Notes: a model not told the origin generated them from the letters alone. A stretch of DNA of 64,000 nucleotides from Clostridiales bacterium (GCA_015056205.1 SVGS01000012.1:24071-88070), one strand, 5' to 3'. Numbered from the stretch's first letter, positions 34,813 to 43,678 are shown. Numbers and translations: made by a program.

Positions 34813-37389
34813 TCACGCTCCGTAAAGGCGGTATTCCGGCGGATGCGTTTTCATTTCCCGGTTCAGTTCCGCGAAGGTTTCCGGTCCTGTTCCCGGTATC
34901 AGTTCCCCGGCCACGATCACCTTCAGGCACCATTGGGCCGTAAAATTCGTGGTAATCCACGGAATTTCCAGAAGAGGCGTTCCGTCCTCCCGGGTTCCGT
35001 AGCAAACCCTCCGGAACCCTTCCGGCGCCTCCGGCCGGTACAGAAGCGCCAGCAGATTCCGCCAGACGGTTCGCGCCATTTCCCGGTCTTTCATCTCCCG
35101 TGCCGCCCAGGCCTGCATCTCGGCGGAATAGATCGGGCTGCCAAACTGCCTTCCCTGCAGCAGTCCTCCGGAACGCTCCGCGCGTTCTTTCTCTGGAAGG
35201 AAGAAAAACAGTCCGTTCCGGGCGGTCATCCCGGCCAGCTGCCTGCTGTCCAGCATTTCCGCCGTCTCCAGCCAGACCTCCGTTTCTCCCATGCAGGCCT
35301 GCAGATGCATGCTCCGGTTCTTTCCCTCTCCTTCATAAAGGAGGTGTCCTGTTTCCGGATCAAAACCGAATTCCGGTCCGGAGGTCAGCCCCAGCGGCGT
35401 TCGGCTCAGATCCTCGATTCCCGTTTCGATCTTCTGCCGCCAGGCGGGATCCAGCGTTCGTTCATAAGCCGTCATCCAGTCCGAAACCAGTGCCGCCCAG
35501 TCCGGCCCGCTCCGCACCTTTATGCTTCCGTCCTCCCGCCGGAACCAGGGCATCTCCCGCAGGGATTCCGCCGCGGCCGTGCTGTCTTCCAGACAGTCTC
35601 CGATCCTCCGGTCTCCCGTCAGGTAGAACAGCGGCCGGTGATGTCCGGCCATGGATACCCGGGGTTCCTTGCAGGGGCAGCCCCAGTGGCGCACGTTATG
35701 CCTTGACCCGAGCCCCTTCATCGGGCCAAAGTGATACATATCCACATCCGCGGTATGACGGCTCAGGGCTTCCGCCACGCGGAACACCCGCTCGCTCCCC
35801 GTGCGCATAAAGGCCAGCCACAGCCAGTAGGTCGGCGCTAGTTCCGTGTTATCCCATGCATAGCCGCCCACATCCCAGCGCCACATATGGCGGCAGGCTT
35901 CATAGGTATGCATGAAATCGCCGTAATTGAACAGTCCGTACCAGCTTCTTGCTTCAACCTCCGATTCATAAAAGTCAAAGGCCGCCTGCAGCTGTTCTTC
36001 CGTCCATCTTTCCACTTCCGTTTCCCTGCGGGGAAGGCTCCAGAAGCCGAACGCCCTGTGCTGATGGTAGTATTCCGGATCCGCCAGATAAACCGGAGGC
36101 CGCCGGACGGCCTCGGATTGCTCCGCAAGCTCCGCGTCCGTTACCATTCCGTTCCCGAAGCAGACGGCAACGCGGCAGGTTACGGCAATTCCGTTAGGAT
36201 CCGGCCGCATATAATCAAATCCTTCATAGCAGCCCAGAGGATAAGTACGCCGGTCATAATGCCGGAAGTCGTAAGCGGGCGCGCAGGGAGAATAAAACCA
36301 TACCGTACACTCCGTACAGTCGCCGGAAAGGCCGTTTACCTCCAGCCCCGCCGGATGCTTTTCCCGGCATTCCCGCAGATGAAAGCTCAGGGTTCTTTCC
36401 GGATCGTTGAGCGCCAGGCTGCCGGGAGCCTGCCTCCCGTGGACGCCTTCCAGCCAGCAGCCTTCTTCCCAGGCCTTTTTCCGGATGCAGAAATGCTCCG
36501 CCGAATCCTGGCACAGGACAAAATGATCCCACCGTGGCAAATCCTCCGCCAGGGTATCCAGCTCCGGAGATGCTTTCACGGTCTCTCCCCGGTTTTGCGC
36601 TTCCAGCAGCGCGGGATCCAGATGCTTTTTCCAGTAAAACAGCTGGGTCGGATAATCCCGGTATACGGCTCCGTCTGTCAGTATTCGGATCTGCCGCTGA
36701 TAGGAGCGGCCGCTGAAGCGAGTTTTAAACCGCAGCCCCCATCCGGCCAGTCTGTCCCATTCCGGATCTCCCTGGAAAAAGAAGGTGTCGTCAAACAGGA
36801 TTTCGCCGTCCGCCCGAATGCTCATACGGATCCGGAAGGGCATTTTTTCCGTACCGTCCTCCGGATGATCTCCCTCGAAAAGGAAAACCGTCTCCAGGGG
36901 GCCGATGACCTCGGGACCGCGTCTCCGGATCACGCCGGGCAGACTGCGGGTCCGGCTCAGAACCTCTTCTCCCTCTCTGCTTTCATGGTTCACCCGCAGC
37001 ACCGGGAAAACCTCGTCAAAGCCGCCGGTATGCCGCCGCCCGCAGTCCCGGGCAAGGCATTCTCCGCTTTTGGGCACCGACAGGCTGAAATCCCTGCCCG
37101 AAACCGTCCAGGCATCCCGCTCTTCCTTTACGGTGATTCCTTCCGGAATCTCCGCCGCTCCGGGGCGCAGCCCGCCTCCCTGTCCCAGGCTTTCGGCCCG
37201 GGCGGTATGGCGGCTCCATTTCACGGATCCGTCCGGCCAGCGCGCTGCCACCTCGCTTTGCACGGGAACAGGGTTCCCCGCCCCGTCCTCCAGCCGAAAC
37301 GCTTCCTGAAAGACCCGGCCTGCAGGCCAGTATCCGCCAAAGACAGTCCAGCCCCTGGCCTGCCTGTTTTCCATCAGATGGATCCTCAT
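34813..37389 (-). CDS. Exo-rhamnogalacturonan lyase family protein (PL26/YetA-like)
   Basis: An 858-residue protein with no signal peptide, starting MRIHLMENRQARGWTVFGGY; ATG 37389 follows GGGAGAGG. An N-terminal beta-sandwich (about 1-90, ARWPDGSVKWSRHTA) is followed by more beta domains and a helical barrel with WYGLFNYGDFMHTYE, GGYAWDNTELAPTYWLW, HWGCPCKEPRVSMAGHHRPL and ARSWYG blocks. This matches the exo-rhamnogalacturonan lyase family that includes B. subtilis YetA and fungal PL26. It likely trims rhamnogalacturonan oligosaccharides in the cytoplasm. A DUF1961 (YesU-like) gene is divergent next to it, supporting pectin use. Confidence 0.8.
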   Translation of the reverse strand: MRIHLMENRQARGWTVFGGYWPAGRVFQEAFRLEDGAGNPVPVQSEVAARWPDGSVKWSRHTARAESLGQGGGLRPGAAEIPEGITVKEERDAWTVSGRDFSLSVPKSGECLARDCGRRHTGGFDEVFPVLRVNHESREGEEVLSRTRSLPGVIRRRGPEVIGPLETVFLFEGDHPEDGTEKMPFRIRMSIRADGEILFDDTFFFQGDPEWDRLAGWGLRFKTRFSGRSYQRQIRILTDGAVYRDYPTQLFYWKKHLDPALLEAQNRGETVKASPELDTLAEDLPRWDHFVLCQDSAEHFCIRKKAWEEGCWLEGVHGRQAPGSLALNDPERTLSFHLRECREKHPAGLEVNGLSGDCTECTVWFYSPCAPAYDFRHYDRRTYPLGCYEGFDYMRPDPNGIAVTCRVAVCFGNGMVTDAELAEQSEAVRRPPVYLADPEYYHQHRAFGFWSLPRRETEVERWTEEQLQAAFDFYESEVEARSWYGLFNYGDFMHTYEACRHMWRWDVGGYAWDNTELAPTYWLWLAFMRTGSERVFRVAEALSRHTADVDMYHFGPMKGLGSRHNVRHWGCPCKEPRVSMAGHHRPLFYLTGDRRIGDCLEDSTAAAESLREMPWFRREDGSIKVRSGPDWAALVSDWMTAYERTLDPAWRQKIETGIEDLSRTPLGLTSGPEFGFDPETGHLLYEGEGKNRSMHLQACMGETEVWLETAEMLDSRQLAGMTARNGLFFFLPEKERAERSGGLLQGRQFGSPIYSAEMQAWAAREMKDREMARTVWRNLLALLYRPEAPEGFRRVCYGTREDGTPLLEIPWITTNFTAQWCLKVIVAGELIPGTGPETFAELNREMKTHPPEYRLYGA

Positions 37390-37480
37390 GAAACAAACCT
37401 CTCCCTGTTCTTTCCTGTCTGTCCTGTATGATACCCGGAAAACCGTTCCCTTGTAAAACCTTCCGGAATGTCCGTTTTTA

Positions 37481-37489
37481 TGGTATACT
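37481..37489 (+). promoter_or_regulatory. Extended -10 promoter (TGGTATACT) for the YesU-like gene
   Basis: TGn-TATACT lies 47 nt before the start at 37537. No good -35 is seen, as is common with extended -10 promoters. Confidence 0.5.
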
Positions 37490-37536
37490 GCCTATACCGT
37501 TTCCCACAGAGAAAATCATTCCCGCGGAGGTGCAGC

Positions 37537-38241
37537 ATGTCCTGTTTCTCTCAGTTCCGGGGCAGCCTGATCTACGGCAATCCCCTTTCCGGTTCCGATG
37601 CGCTCACGGATTTTACCCTGGAAGGCAAAGCGCTGTGCGGCTTTCCGGACGGCTGTCTCCGGCTGGAAAACGCCGAAAGCGCTCAGCTCGGACAGAAAGC
37701 CAACTATGTTCTCTGGTGCAAAAAGGTTTTCCCGGCGGATATGCTCCTGGAAATCGATTTCCGCCCCGTCCGGGAACCGGGGCTGGCGATGCTGTTTTTC
37801 TCCGCCTCCGGCCGGGATGGAAGGAGTCTGTTTGATACCTCCCTGGCGCCCCGTACGGGAGAGTATGTTCAATATCATCACGGCGATATCAACGCTTTTC
37901 ATCTGTCCTTCTTCCGGCGGAAGGAGAAGGATGAGCGCAGTTTTCACACCTGCAACCTGCGAAAAAGTTACGGCTTTTATCTGGTTGCCCAGGGGGCTGA
38001 CCCGATACCGGACGCGGCGGACGCGGACGGGTTTTACACGCTGTCCCTGCTGAAGCTGGGGCCGGATATCCGTTTCGCGGTCAATGACCTGGAGGTGCTT
38101 TGCTTCCGGGATGACGGAAACACTTACGGTCCCCTGCTGGGAGGCGGCTGCATCGGCCTGCGCCAGCTTGCGCCCATGGCCGGAGAATACGCGAATCTGC
38201 GCGTATTCCATGCGGTTTCTCCTGTATCAGGCGGCCGCTGA
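37537..38241 (+). CDS. DUF1961 family protein (YesU-like)
   Basis: A 234-residue protein with the concanavalin-like beta-sandwich pattern of DUF1961: ADMLLEIDFRPVREPGLAML, FFSASGRDGRSLFD, EYVQYHHGDINAFHLSFFRR, FHTCNLRKSYGFYLVAQGAD, and GGGCIGLRQLAPMAGEYANL. B. subtilis YesU sits in the rhamnogalacturonan utilisation cluster. The family's exact role is not established, but a carbohydrate-binding or lyase-like role is likely. ATG 37537 follows GCGGAGG. It is divergent from the exo-rhamnogalacturonan lyase gene by 147 nt. Confidence 0.85.
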   Translation: MSCFSQFRGSLIYGNPLSGSDALTDFTLEGKALCGFPDGCLRLENAESAQLGQKANYVLWCKKVFPADMLLEIDFRPVREPGLAMLFFSASGRDGRSLFDTSLAPRTGEYVQYHHGDINAFHLSFFRRKEKDERSFHTCNLRKSYGFYLVAQGADPIPDAADADGFYTLSLLKLGPDIRFAVNDLEVLCFRDDGNTYGPLLGGGCIGLRQLAPMAGEYANLRVFHAVSPVSGGR

Positions 38242-38274
38242 CGCCCGGCGGCAGGCCGGATCCGGGCCCCACTT

Positions 38275-38808
38275 TCAGCGTTTGGCTGAATTCCGGAACT
38301 GCTCCGCAATTCCGAGCGCCGTAAAGAACCATACCGCGTAGCGTTCCGGAGCGCACAGCATGTCCTGCTTCAGTTCGTCCAGCGGAATCCGGCGAAGCTC
38401 GGAAACCTCTTCCGGATTGGCATTGAAAGGCCCTGCGTATTCCCCGACAAATACATGATCCATCTCGTACTCCGTCAGTCCGTTCGGGAAAACGGCGCGG
38501 TAAACAAATCGTCCCGCCTCCCGGATTTCAGCCTCCCGGATGCCGCATTCCAGTGCCAGCCGCTTCTGAACCGCTTCCTCCGTTGTCTCTCCTGCCCGCG
38601 GATGAGAGCAGCATGTATTGGCCCACAGGCCCGCACTGTGATATTTTCCGGCTGCGCGCCGCTGGATCAGCAGGCGGTCCCCATTGAACAGAAAAACAGA
38701 AAACGCCCTGTGCAGCAGGCCCTTTCTGTGAATTTTCAGCTTTTCCCCGCGGCCGGTTTCACAGTCGTCCAGATCCACCAGAATCAGATCGTTCGTTTCC
38801 TTTTCCAT
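38275..38808 (-). CDS. idi: Isopentenyl-diphosphate delta-isomerase, type I
   Basis: A 177-residue Nudix-fold enzyme that interconverts IPP and DMAPP. Characteristic blocks: LHRAFSVFLFNGDRLLIQRR, the catalytic Cys in WANTCCSHPRAGE, and the Glu in TEYEMDHVFVGEY. The length matches type I enzymes. Many Firmicutes use type II, so a type I gene suggests gain by transfer or a lineage habit. It ends 33 nt after the convergent YesU-like gene. Confidence 0.92.
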   Translation of the reverse strand: MEKETNDLILVDLDDCETGRGEKLKIHRKGLLHRAFSVFLFNGDRLLIQRRAAGKYHSAGLWANTCCSHPRAGETTEEAVQKRLALECGIREAEIREAGRFVYRAVFPNGLTEYEMDHVFVGEYAGPFNANPEEVSELRRIPLDELKQDMLCAPERYAVWFFTALGIAEQFRNSAKR

Positions 38809-38930
38809 GCCATCCTCTCTTCAGCTCTCCGGCCCTGTTTCCGGGCGATCCGCCCGTTTTCCCTGTATATTTTCGTCGCGTTGGGCTGTCCCTCCTGCCG
38901 CGGGATTCCGAAAACCGGCCCGGATCTCTT

Positions 38931-39092
38931 CTGTATACCGCGTCCCGGGCGGAAATTGAGCGGGAAGTCCGCAGTCTGATTGCCAGCGGGGGCAGGAGCG
39001 GCTATATTCTCGGCGCGGACTGCAGTCTTCACGGAGATCTGCCCGAGGAACGGATCCGCTGGGTGGTGGAAGCCGCGCGGAAAAACGGGTAA
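38931..39092 (+). pseudogene. C-terminal fragment of a uroporphyrinogen decarboxylase-like (URO-D) gene
   Basis: The plus strand encodes EIEREVRSLIASGGRSGYIL then GADCSLHGDLPEERIRWVVE and a stop at 39092, which closely resembles the last 50 residues of URO-D/methyltransferase-like proteins. No start codon or upstream homology remains: the sequence before about 38930 gives no matching frame. The other 38809-39252 sequence shows only a short GGGAA/TTCCC hairpin near 39155. It is a gene remnant, probably left after a deletion or replacement next to idi. Confidence 0.65.
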
Positions 39093-39252
39093 GCTGCCTC
39101 ATGCGGAACCCCGGTCATCGCCGGCGGACCCGCAGGCCGTTTTCCGAAACGATCGGGAAGGGACTTCCCGGCCCGGCGTCGAATAATCTTTCAGGGGCAT
39201 AATGCGCCGCGGACGCAGTAATCCGCAGTGGGATAAAGGAGAAAACAACACA

Positions 39253-39816
39253 ATGAAAAAAGCACTTTTCAGAATCGTATCCCTGGTTTTGCTGGTCGTC
39301 GTCACAGTCAGCCTGTGTGTTCCGTCCTGCGCCGAGGCTCCCGCCGAAGCGGAAGCTCAGGTGAAGAAAGGTAAGCGCGTCTATTTTGCCGCGCCTTTGT
39401 TTAATGAAGCGGAAAAGGCGTACAACCTGCAAATCGTTTCCATTCTCGAGGAATACGGTTATGAAGTGTTCCTGCCCCAGCGTGACGGTTTCCTGGCCGC
39501 TGAGCTGGAAGGGCTGACGGAAGCGGAAAAAACGGCGAAGATTTTTCAGAAAGACAGGGATGAGGTTCTGAAAGCGGATATTGTATTCATCCTGCTGGAC
39601 GGCCGGATTCCCGATGAAGGCGCCTGTGTTGAGCTCGGGATCGCTTACGCCAGCGGCAAAAGATGCTATGGTTTCAAAAATGACGCGAGATCCGTGGAGA
39701 TGGATATGGATCTGAATCCGATGATCGCCGGGTGTCTCGACAAAATCTTTTATAACCTGAACAGCGAGAAGCTGATCGAGGAGCTGAGGGCTTATCTGGA
39801 TACCAACGAGCTGTAA
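39253..39816 (+). CDS. Exported nucleoside 2-deoxyribosyltransferase-family protein
   Basis: A 187-residue protein with an N-terminal export signal (ALFRIVSLVLLVVVTVSLCV then PSCAEAPAEAEA; VPSC could be a lipobox). The rest is the nucleoside 2-deoxyribosyltransferase fold: RVYFAAPLFNEAEKAYN, ADIVFILLDGRIPDEGACVE with the catalytic Glu, LGIAYASGKRCYGFKND and NPMIAG. This family exchanges bases on deoxynucleosides in the cytoplasm, so an exported member is odd. ATG 39253 follows GGATAAAGGAGAA. Confidence 0.8.
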   Translation: MKKALFRIVSLVLLVVVTVSLCVPSCAEAPAEAEAQVKKGKRVYFAAPLFNEAEKAYNLQIVSILEEYGYEVFLPQRDGFLAAELEGLTEAEKTAKIFQKDRDEVLKADIVFILLDGRIPDEGACVELGIAYASGKRCYGFKNDARSVEMDMDLNPMIAGCLDKIFYNLNSEKLIEELRAYLDTNEL

Positions 39817-39840
39817 ACCGTTCCGCCGGGCGGCAGAAGG

Positions 39841-40293
39841 TTATTCCCCCGCCGGGATGGCTTCATTCAGGCTCTTGTTCCGATAGTTCAGATTCGTTCT
39901 GAGGCTGTAGCCCTGCTGCTCCCAGAAAGCGTTTGCCGCGTCGTTATCCTTGAAAACCAGACCGAACACCTTCTGGATGCCTTCCTTCTTCAGCGCTTCT
40001 TCCGCCCGCGAGACAAGGCGCGCCGCAATTCCCATACGCCGGTAATCCGGATGCACGCACATATGGTGAATGATGGCGCGGCGGCCGTCATGGCCGGTAA
40101 GAATGACGCCGATGATCCGTTCCTCTTTCACGGCGGCAAAGCAGGTGTTGGGGTTCCGCTTCAGGTACCGGTCAATTCCTTCACGGGAATCATCGACGGG
40201 ATTTAACGCCCGTCTGCTTTGTTCCGTGCTGTTCCACAATGCATAGATGGCGGGGTAATCGCTGATGGTAACCGGGCGGATAATGTATTCCAT
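39841..40293 (-). CDS. GNAT family N-acetyltransferase
   Basis: A 150-residue GNAT with MEYIIRPVTISDYPAIYALW at the start, acetyl-CoA loop VHPDYRRMGIAARLVSRAEE, and FKDNDAANAFWEQQGYSLR near the end. ATG 40293 follows AGGAAGG; the longer frame upstream overlaps the ThyX-like gene and lacks a ribosome site. It begins 14 nt after the ThyX-like gene ends, on the same strand. Substrate unknown. Confidence 0.88.
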   Translation of the reverse strand: MEYIIRPVTISDYPAIYALWNSTEQSRRALNPVDDSREGIDRYLKRNPNTCFAAVKEERIIGVILTGHDGRRAIIHHMCVHPDYRRMGIAARLVSRAEEALKKEGIQKVFGLVFKDNDAANAFWEQQGYSLRTNLNYRNKSLNEAIPAGE

Positions 40294-40307
40294 ACGGTTC
40301 CTTCCTT

Positions 40308-40985
40308 TTACGTTGATTCCTTCCCCGGTTTCCGGCCGCAGCCGTGTTTTTCGGGGCAGTATCCCAGCATTTCGCATTTCGGCATCATATAGCGGTCAAT
40401 AATCACCTTCCATTCATCCGAAACCGGATAAAGCGCCGCGAGAACATCCGCAAACATTTTCCGGAATTCCCAGTAAGCGCGGCTGCACATCCGCTGCCTC
40501 GACATGTCGATCAGATTGCGCAGATTCCGTTTGTCAACCACGCGAGTTTCCATGCCGAGCGGAAGAAGCATCCCGGCGTCCTCCCGCGGAATACCGAGCT
40601 TTTCCAGCTGCTGAAGCGCGTCCGAGACAGAGGACATCACACCGTGATAAATCTCTCTCGCCTCTTCATTCTTTTCAATCTTTTCCGGAGAAACATAAGG
40701 AAAACCGGCATAGTTGATATAGCGCGTGCTGGCCTGCAGCCGGGTCGGCGATCCGCCGATGTGCGTGTACCATTCACGAATGACGCGTGCGGAATAGCCG
40801 TCCAGCACCATCTCGATATTGACAAATTCAAGCGTGCGCCCGTGATTTGATTCAAGGCAGTCCAGGCCACGCATATAATTCTTCTTCTCATCCGAGATAT
40901 CGGCGCCCCAGCAAACGCCTGCCCGGCGTCCGATCAGGCTGATCGGATCTTTTGTTGTTTCCGGAAGAATCGTGATTTTTCCCAT
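40308..40985 (-). CDS. FAD-dependent thymidylate synthase-like protein (divergent ThyX)
   Basis: A 225-residue ThyX-family protein (flavin-dependent dTMP synthesis). FVNIEMVLDGYSARVIREWY is followed by THIGGSPTRLQASTRYINY, where a canonical enzyme has RHR-x7-S. Here the first Arg is Thr and the last is Ile, with an extra residue before ASTRY. The later block LPLGMETRVVDKRNLRNLID then RQRMCSRAYWEFR matches the C-terminal core. It probably still makes dTMP, but the loss of RHR makes this less certain. C-terminal CGRKPGKEST looks like a disordered tail. Confidence 0.8.
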   Translation of the reverse strand: MGKITILPETTKDPISLIGRRAGVCWGADISDEKKNYMRGLDCLESNHGRTLEFVNIEMVLDGYSARVIREWYTHIGGSPTRLQASTRYINYAGFPYVSPEKIEKNEEAREIYHGVMSSVSDALQQLEKLGIPREDAGMLLPLGMETRVVDKRNLRNLIDMSRQRMCSRAYWEFRKMFADVLAALYPVSDEWKVIIDRYMMPKCEMLGYCPEKHGCGRKPGKEST

Positions 40986-41067
40986 CTTTTATCTCCTTCC
41001 CGCTCTTCATCAGCCGCCGCCGGCTGAAAAAGCAAACCGTTTCCCGGAAGTTTTCCGGAGGCCAGGG

Positions 41068-42669
41068 TCAGCTGAAAACCGGAATCGCGTGCCCGGTTGT
41101 CCTCAGCGCTTCCCCGTCCAGTTGTCCGTCACTGCAGACCAGCGTGCCGTTGATGAACACCTTTTCAATTCCGAAAGACTGCTCCCGGTCCGGAATACCG
41201 TTTTTCAGCGTTTCTTCATCAAACACGGTCAGATCGGCATAGTATCCTTCCTTCAGATATCCGCGGTCCGCCAGCATAAACCGGTCCGCCGTAGCGCCGG
41301 TCATCCGGCGTATCGTATTGGGCATCGTATCCCCGGTGCCCAGAAGAGAATCCCGCAGGAACTTCGGAAAGCAGTCATAGATGGCCGGGTTCTGGATCCC
41401 GTGTTCCTCCACCCACGCGTCGGTCATATACAGGCAATGTTCATCATGCTCAAATTCCCTGATAATCTCCGGCGTGGAATACGGTCCCATATTCACCCGT
41501 CCCAGGAACCGGCTCTTTTCGCAAAGCATCAGATACGCGTTCATGTCGGAGATTCCTTCTTCTTTTGCGATCTGATGGACGGATTTTCCTTCGTATTTTT
41601 CATATCCCGGGCCGATATACGCGATCTGGATGTCATTAAACCCGAATCCGAGCAGCCGGCTGGTGGCCTTCACCAGCGCCGTCAGCCTGACGCGGTTAAA
41701 AGGCTTCTTCCGTTCTTTCTCCGTCATGGCCTGATACCACGCGGGCAGGATGACCGTGATTACGGAAACGCCCAGGCATTCATTGTAGATATCAAACATA
41801 ACGTCCACGCCGTCCGCCCGGAGCTGTTCGAAAATCTTCAGCAGCTCGTCCTTATCCTTCAGGCTTCTTCGCCCGACAAAAATCGCGTGGGAATACTGCA
41901 GCTTCAGCCCGGTTCCCCTGGAAATCTCCACCAGCTCGTCCACCGCCCTGAGCAGGTGAGAGCGCCCGGTCAGCTGCGGATAGGCCATGGAAACCTTTGA
42001 TTCCGCTCTCGGATGCACCGTGAGCGGCTTGTTATATTTCACGCACAGCCTCGCGACCTTCCGCATTTCTTCCACATCCGCGTAAAGGCCGGGCTTGTAC
42101 ATCAATCCCAGGGAAAGGCCTGCCGCGCCCTGCTGCAGCGCTTTCTCCAGAATATCCAGCATTTTCTTTTCCTCTTCCGCGGTCAGCGGCCGGTTTTCCA
42201 CCCCGCCGGCGGCCGCCCGGGCCGAACAGTGGCCGGCCAGCACCGCCATATTGCAGGGCATATTCCGGTCCGTCGCGCGAAAGTACTCTTCCGCCGTACC
42301 GTACTGCCCTGTTGTACCTTCAAACCCGAAGATTCCGCCGCCCAGTTTGTTCACAAACGGGTTGCCTTTTTCAAATCCGATCTCGGAAATACCGCAGTTG
42401 CCCGTAATAAAAGTCGTAATCCCCTGCAGCAGAAACGGACGGAAATACGGCAGCGGATCCTTTTTAATCGCGAACCAGTCGTTATGCGAATGCTCGTCGA
42501 TAAAGCCGGATGAAACCGATTTCCCCCTGAGGTCCATCACCTGATCTGCCGGAAGATCCATTTCCTTCGCGATCCGGGCGATCCGCTCCCCCTCCACCAG
42601 GATATCTGCCGTATAGGGCGCCGTACCCGTACCGTCATAGATCTTCGCGTTTTTCAGTATCTGTCTCAT
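41068..42669 (-). CDS. N-acyl-D-amino-acid deacylase / D-aminoacylase-type amidohydrolase
   Basis: A 533-residue amidohydrolase. Metal ligands: SGFIDEHSHNDWFAIKK in the N-terminal strand, TFITGNCGISEIGF with the metal Cys, LTVHPRAES and LKLQYSHAIF, then EHDEHCLYMTDAWVEEHG for the last Asp. The final AADLTVFDEETLKNGIPDRE is typical of the D-aminoacylase group. These enzymes hydrolyse N-acyl-D-amino acids and dipeptides such as those from peptidoglycan. ATG 42669 follows GAGGAGGAAAA. It runs alone, 118 nt from the DUF3842 gene. Confidence 0.9.
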   Translation of the reverse strand: MRQILKNAKIYDGTGTAPYTADILVEGERIARIAKEMDLPADQVMDLRGKSVSSGFIDEHSHNDWFAIKKDPLPYFRPFLLQGITTFITGNCGISEIGFEKGNPFVNKLGGGIFGFEGTTGQYGTAEEYFRATDRNMPCNMAVLAGHCSARAAAGGVENRPLTAEEEKKMLDILEKALQQGAAGLSLGLMYKPGLYADVEEMRKVARLCVKYNKPLTVHPRAESKVSMAYPQLTGRSHLLRAVDELVEISRGTGLKLQYSHAIFVGRRSLKDKDELLKIFEQLRADGVDVMFDIYNECLGVSVITVILPAWYQAMTEKERKKPFNRVRLTALVKATSRLLGFGFNDIQIAYIGPGYEKYEGKSVHQIAKEEGISDMNAYLMLCEKSRFLGRVNMGPYSTPEIIREFEHDEHCLYMTDAWVEEHGIQNPAIYDCFPKFLRDSLLGTGDTMPNTIRRMTGATADRFMLADRGYLKEGYYADLTVFDEETLKNGIPDREQSFGIEKVFINGTLVCSDGQLDGEALRTTGHAIPVFS

Positions 42670-42787
42670 TTTTTCCTCCTCTGCGCCGGCCGGTTTTCAC
42701 GCGCCCCGGCGGGTCATGCCATTATTATAGGATTGACCGGCCGGATTTGCAATGCGGATCTGCACCCTCGGCGGACGATGCCGCCGC

Positions 42788-43210
42788 TTACCCGCGCGCT
42801 TCCTTCTCCGTCAGTTCCCGGATATGGTTCATGGCATCCTCCAGAATCGCCGCGGATCCCCTGGCCACGCCTGCCACATAGGTATTGCACAGGTTTACGG
42901 GGATCAGCACCCGATAAGCCGCACTGGAAGCAACAGCGTTCGCCATGGCGGGAGAAATCTCCCCCATCATGGCATCCGCTGTCGCGATGCCAAAGGGGCC
43001 CACAATGATCTGCGCTGTACGGCAGGCTACAATCACCGCGTTTTCCCCGGTAGCCAGCTGATTGGCGCAGTTGCTGTTCATCATGTTTTCCGTGGCCATG
43101 CTGTTGGTTCCGACAGCCGTAATGACGGCATCCGGACAGGTTTTTCGAATGCTCTCCACCAGTTTCCGGCCCAGGCGTCCGCCCTGGCCGTCGATCACAA
43201 GAATATTCAT
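42788..43210 (-). CDS. DUF3842 family protein
   Basis: A 140-residue protein of the DUF3842 family: MNILVIDGQGGRLGRKLVES, AVITAVGTNSMATENM, and IIVGPFGIATADAMMGEISP with SSAAYRVLIPVNLCN. ATG 43210 has GGGAGG at a good distance; the ATG at 43216 is too close. The Rossmann-like start suggests nucleotide or phosphate binding. Function unknown. Expressed on the minus strand, 118 nt upstream of the deacylase gene. Confidence 0.85.
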   Translation of the reverse strand: MNILVIDGQGGRLGRKLVESIRKTCPDAVITAVGTNSMATENMMNSNCANQLATGENAVIVACRTAQIIVGPFGIATADAMMGEISPAMANAVASSAAYRVLIPVNLCNTYVAGVARGSAAILEDAMNHIRELTEKEARG

Positions 43211-43356
43211 TTTCATTTCCTCCCATCAGGTTTAATGGAGTCCGAAGCAAGACATGGATGTTTAAAAAATGAAGCATCCCATCTGTTAGGATAAGGATGT
43301 CGGAAGGAACAGGCGGTAAACCGCCGCACAGGGAATCTCAGCAGGAGGAGCAAACG

Positions 43357-43656
43357 ATGGAAAACGCGTTGCAGAAGACGTCATGGAGAGAGATCGCCGC
43401 TGCGCTGACGAAGGAGTTTATGGCCTGGGGGTGCCGGTACAGCCGGAAGCAGCTCCCGGAAATCGCGATGGGTTACGACTGTACGCCTCTTTTCTTCTGG
43501 AACTGGATGGATGACCCGGAAACGCCCAGAACCGAGCGCGGCTTTCTGCGGGTACTGGGCTACGCCTGGCGGAAGGTGCTTTGGGAGGAGGCCTCCCGGG
43601 ATCCGGCCGGTCCCGCTCCCGCGGGAGCTGATTTCGGGAATGAACAGGCCGCATGA
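43357..43656 (+). CDS. Small hypothetical protein
   Basis: A 99-residue protein starting MENALQKTSWREIAAALTKE. The ATG follows CAGCAGGAGGAGC, a perfect ribosome site, so the gene is real. The protein has no hydrophobic segment; the block LPEIAMGYDCTPLFFWNWMD has several aromatic residues. I recognise no family. It is followed after 22 nt by another small gene in the same direction. Confidence 0.65.
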   Translation: MENALQKTSWREIAAALTKEFMAWGCRYSRKQLPEIAMGYDCTPLFFWNWMDDPETPRTERGFLRVLGYAWRKVLWEEASRDPAGPAPAGADFGNEQAA

Positions 43657-43678
43657 TAAAGGAAACGGAGGAAGAGAT

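Noticed and set aside
35887..37431. 514-codon open frame on the plus strand
   Set aside because: Antisense shadow of the exo-rhamnogalacturonan lyase gene, a result of GC-rich codon bias.
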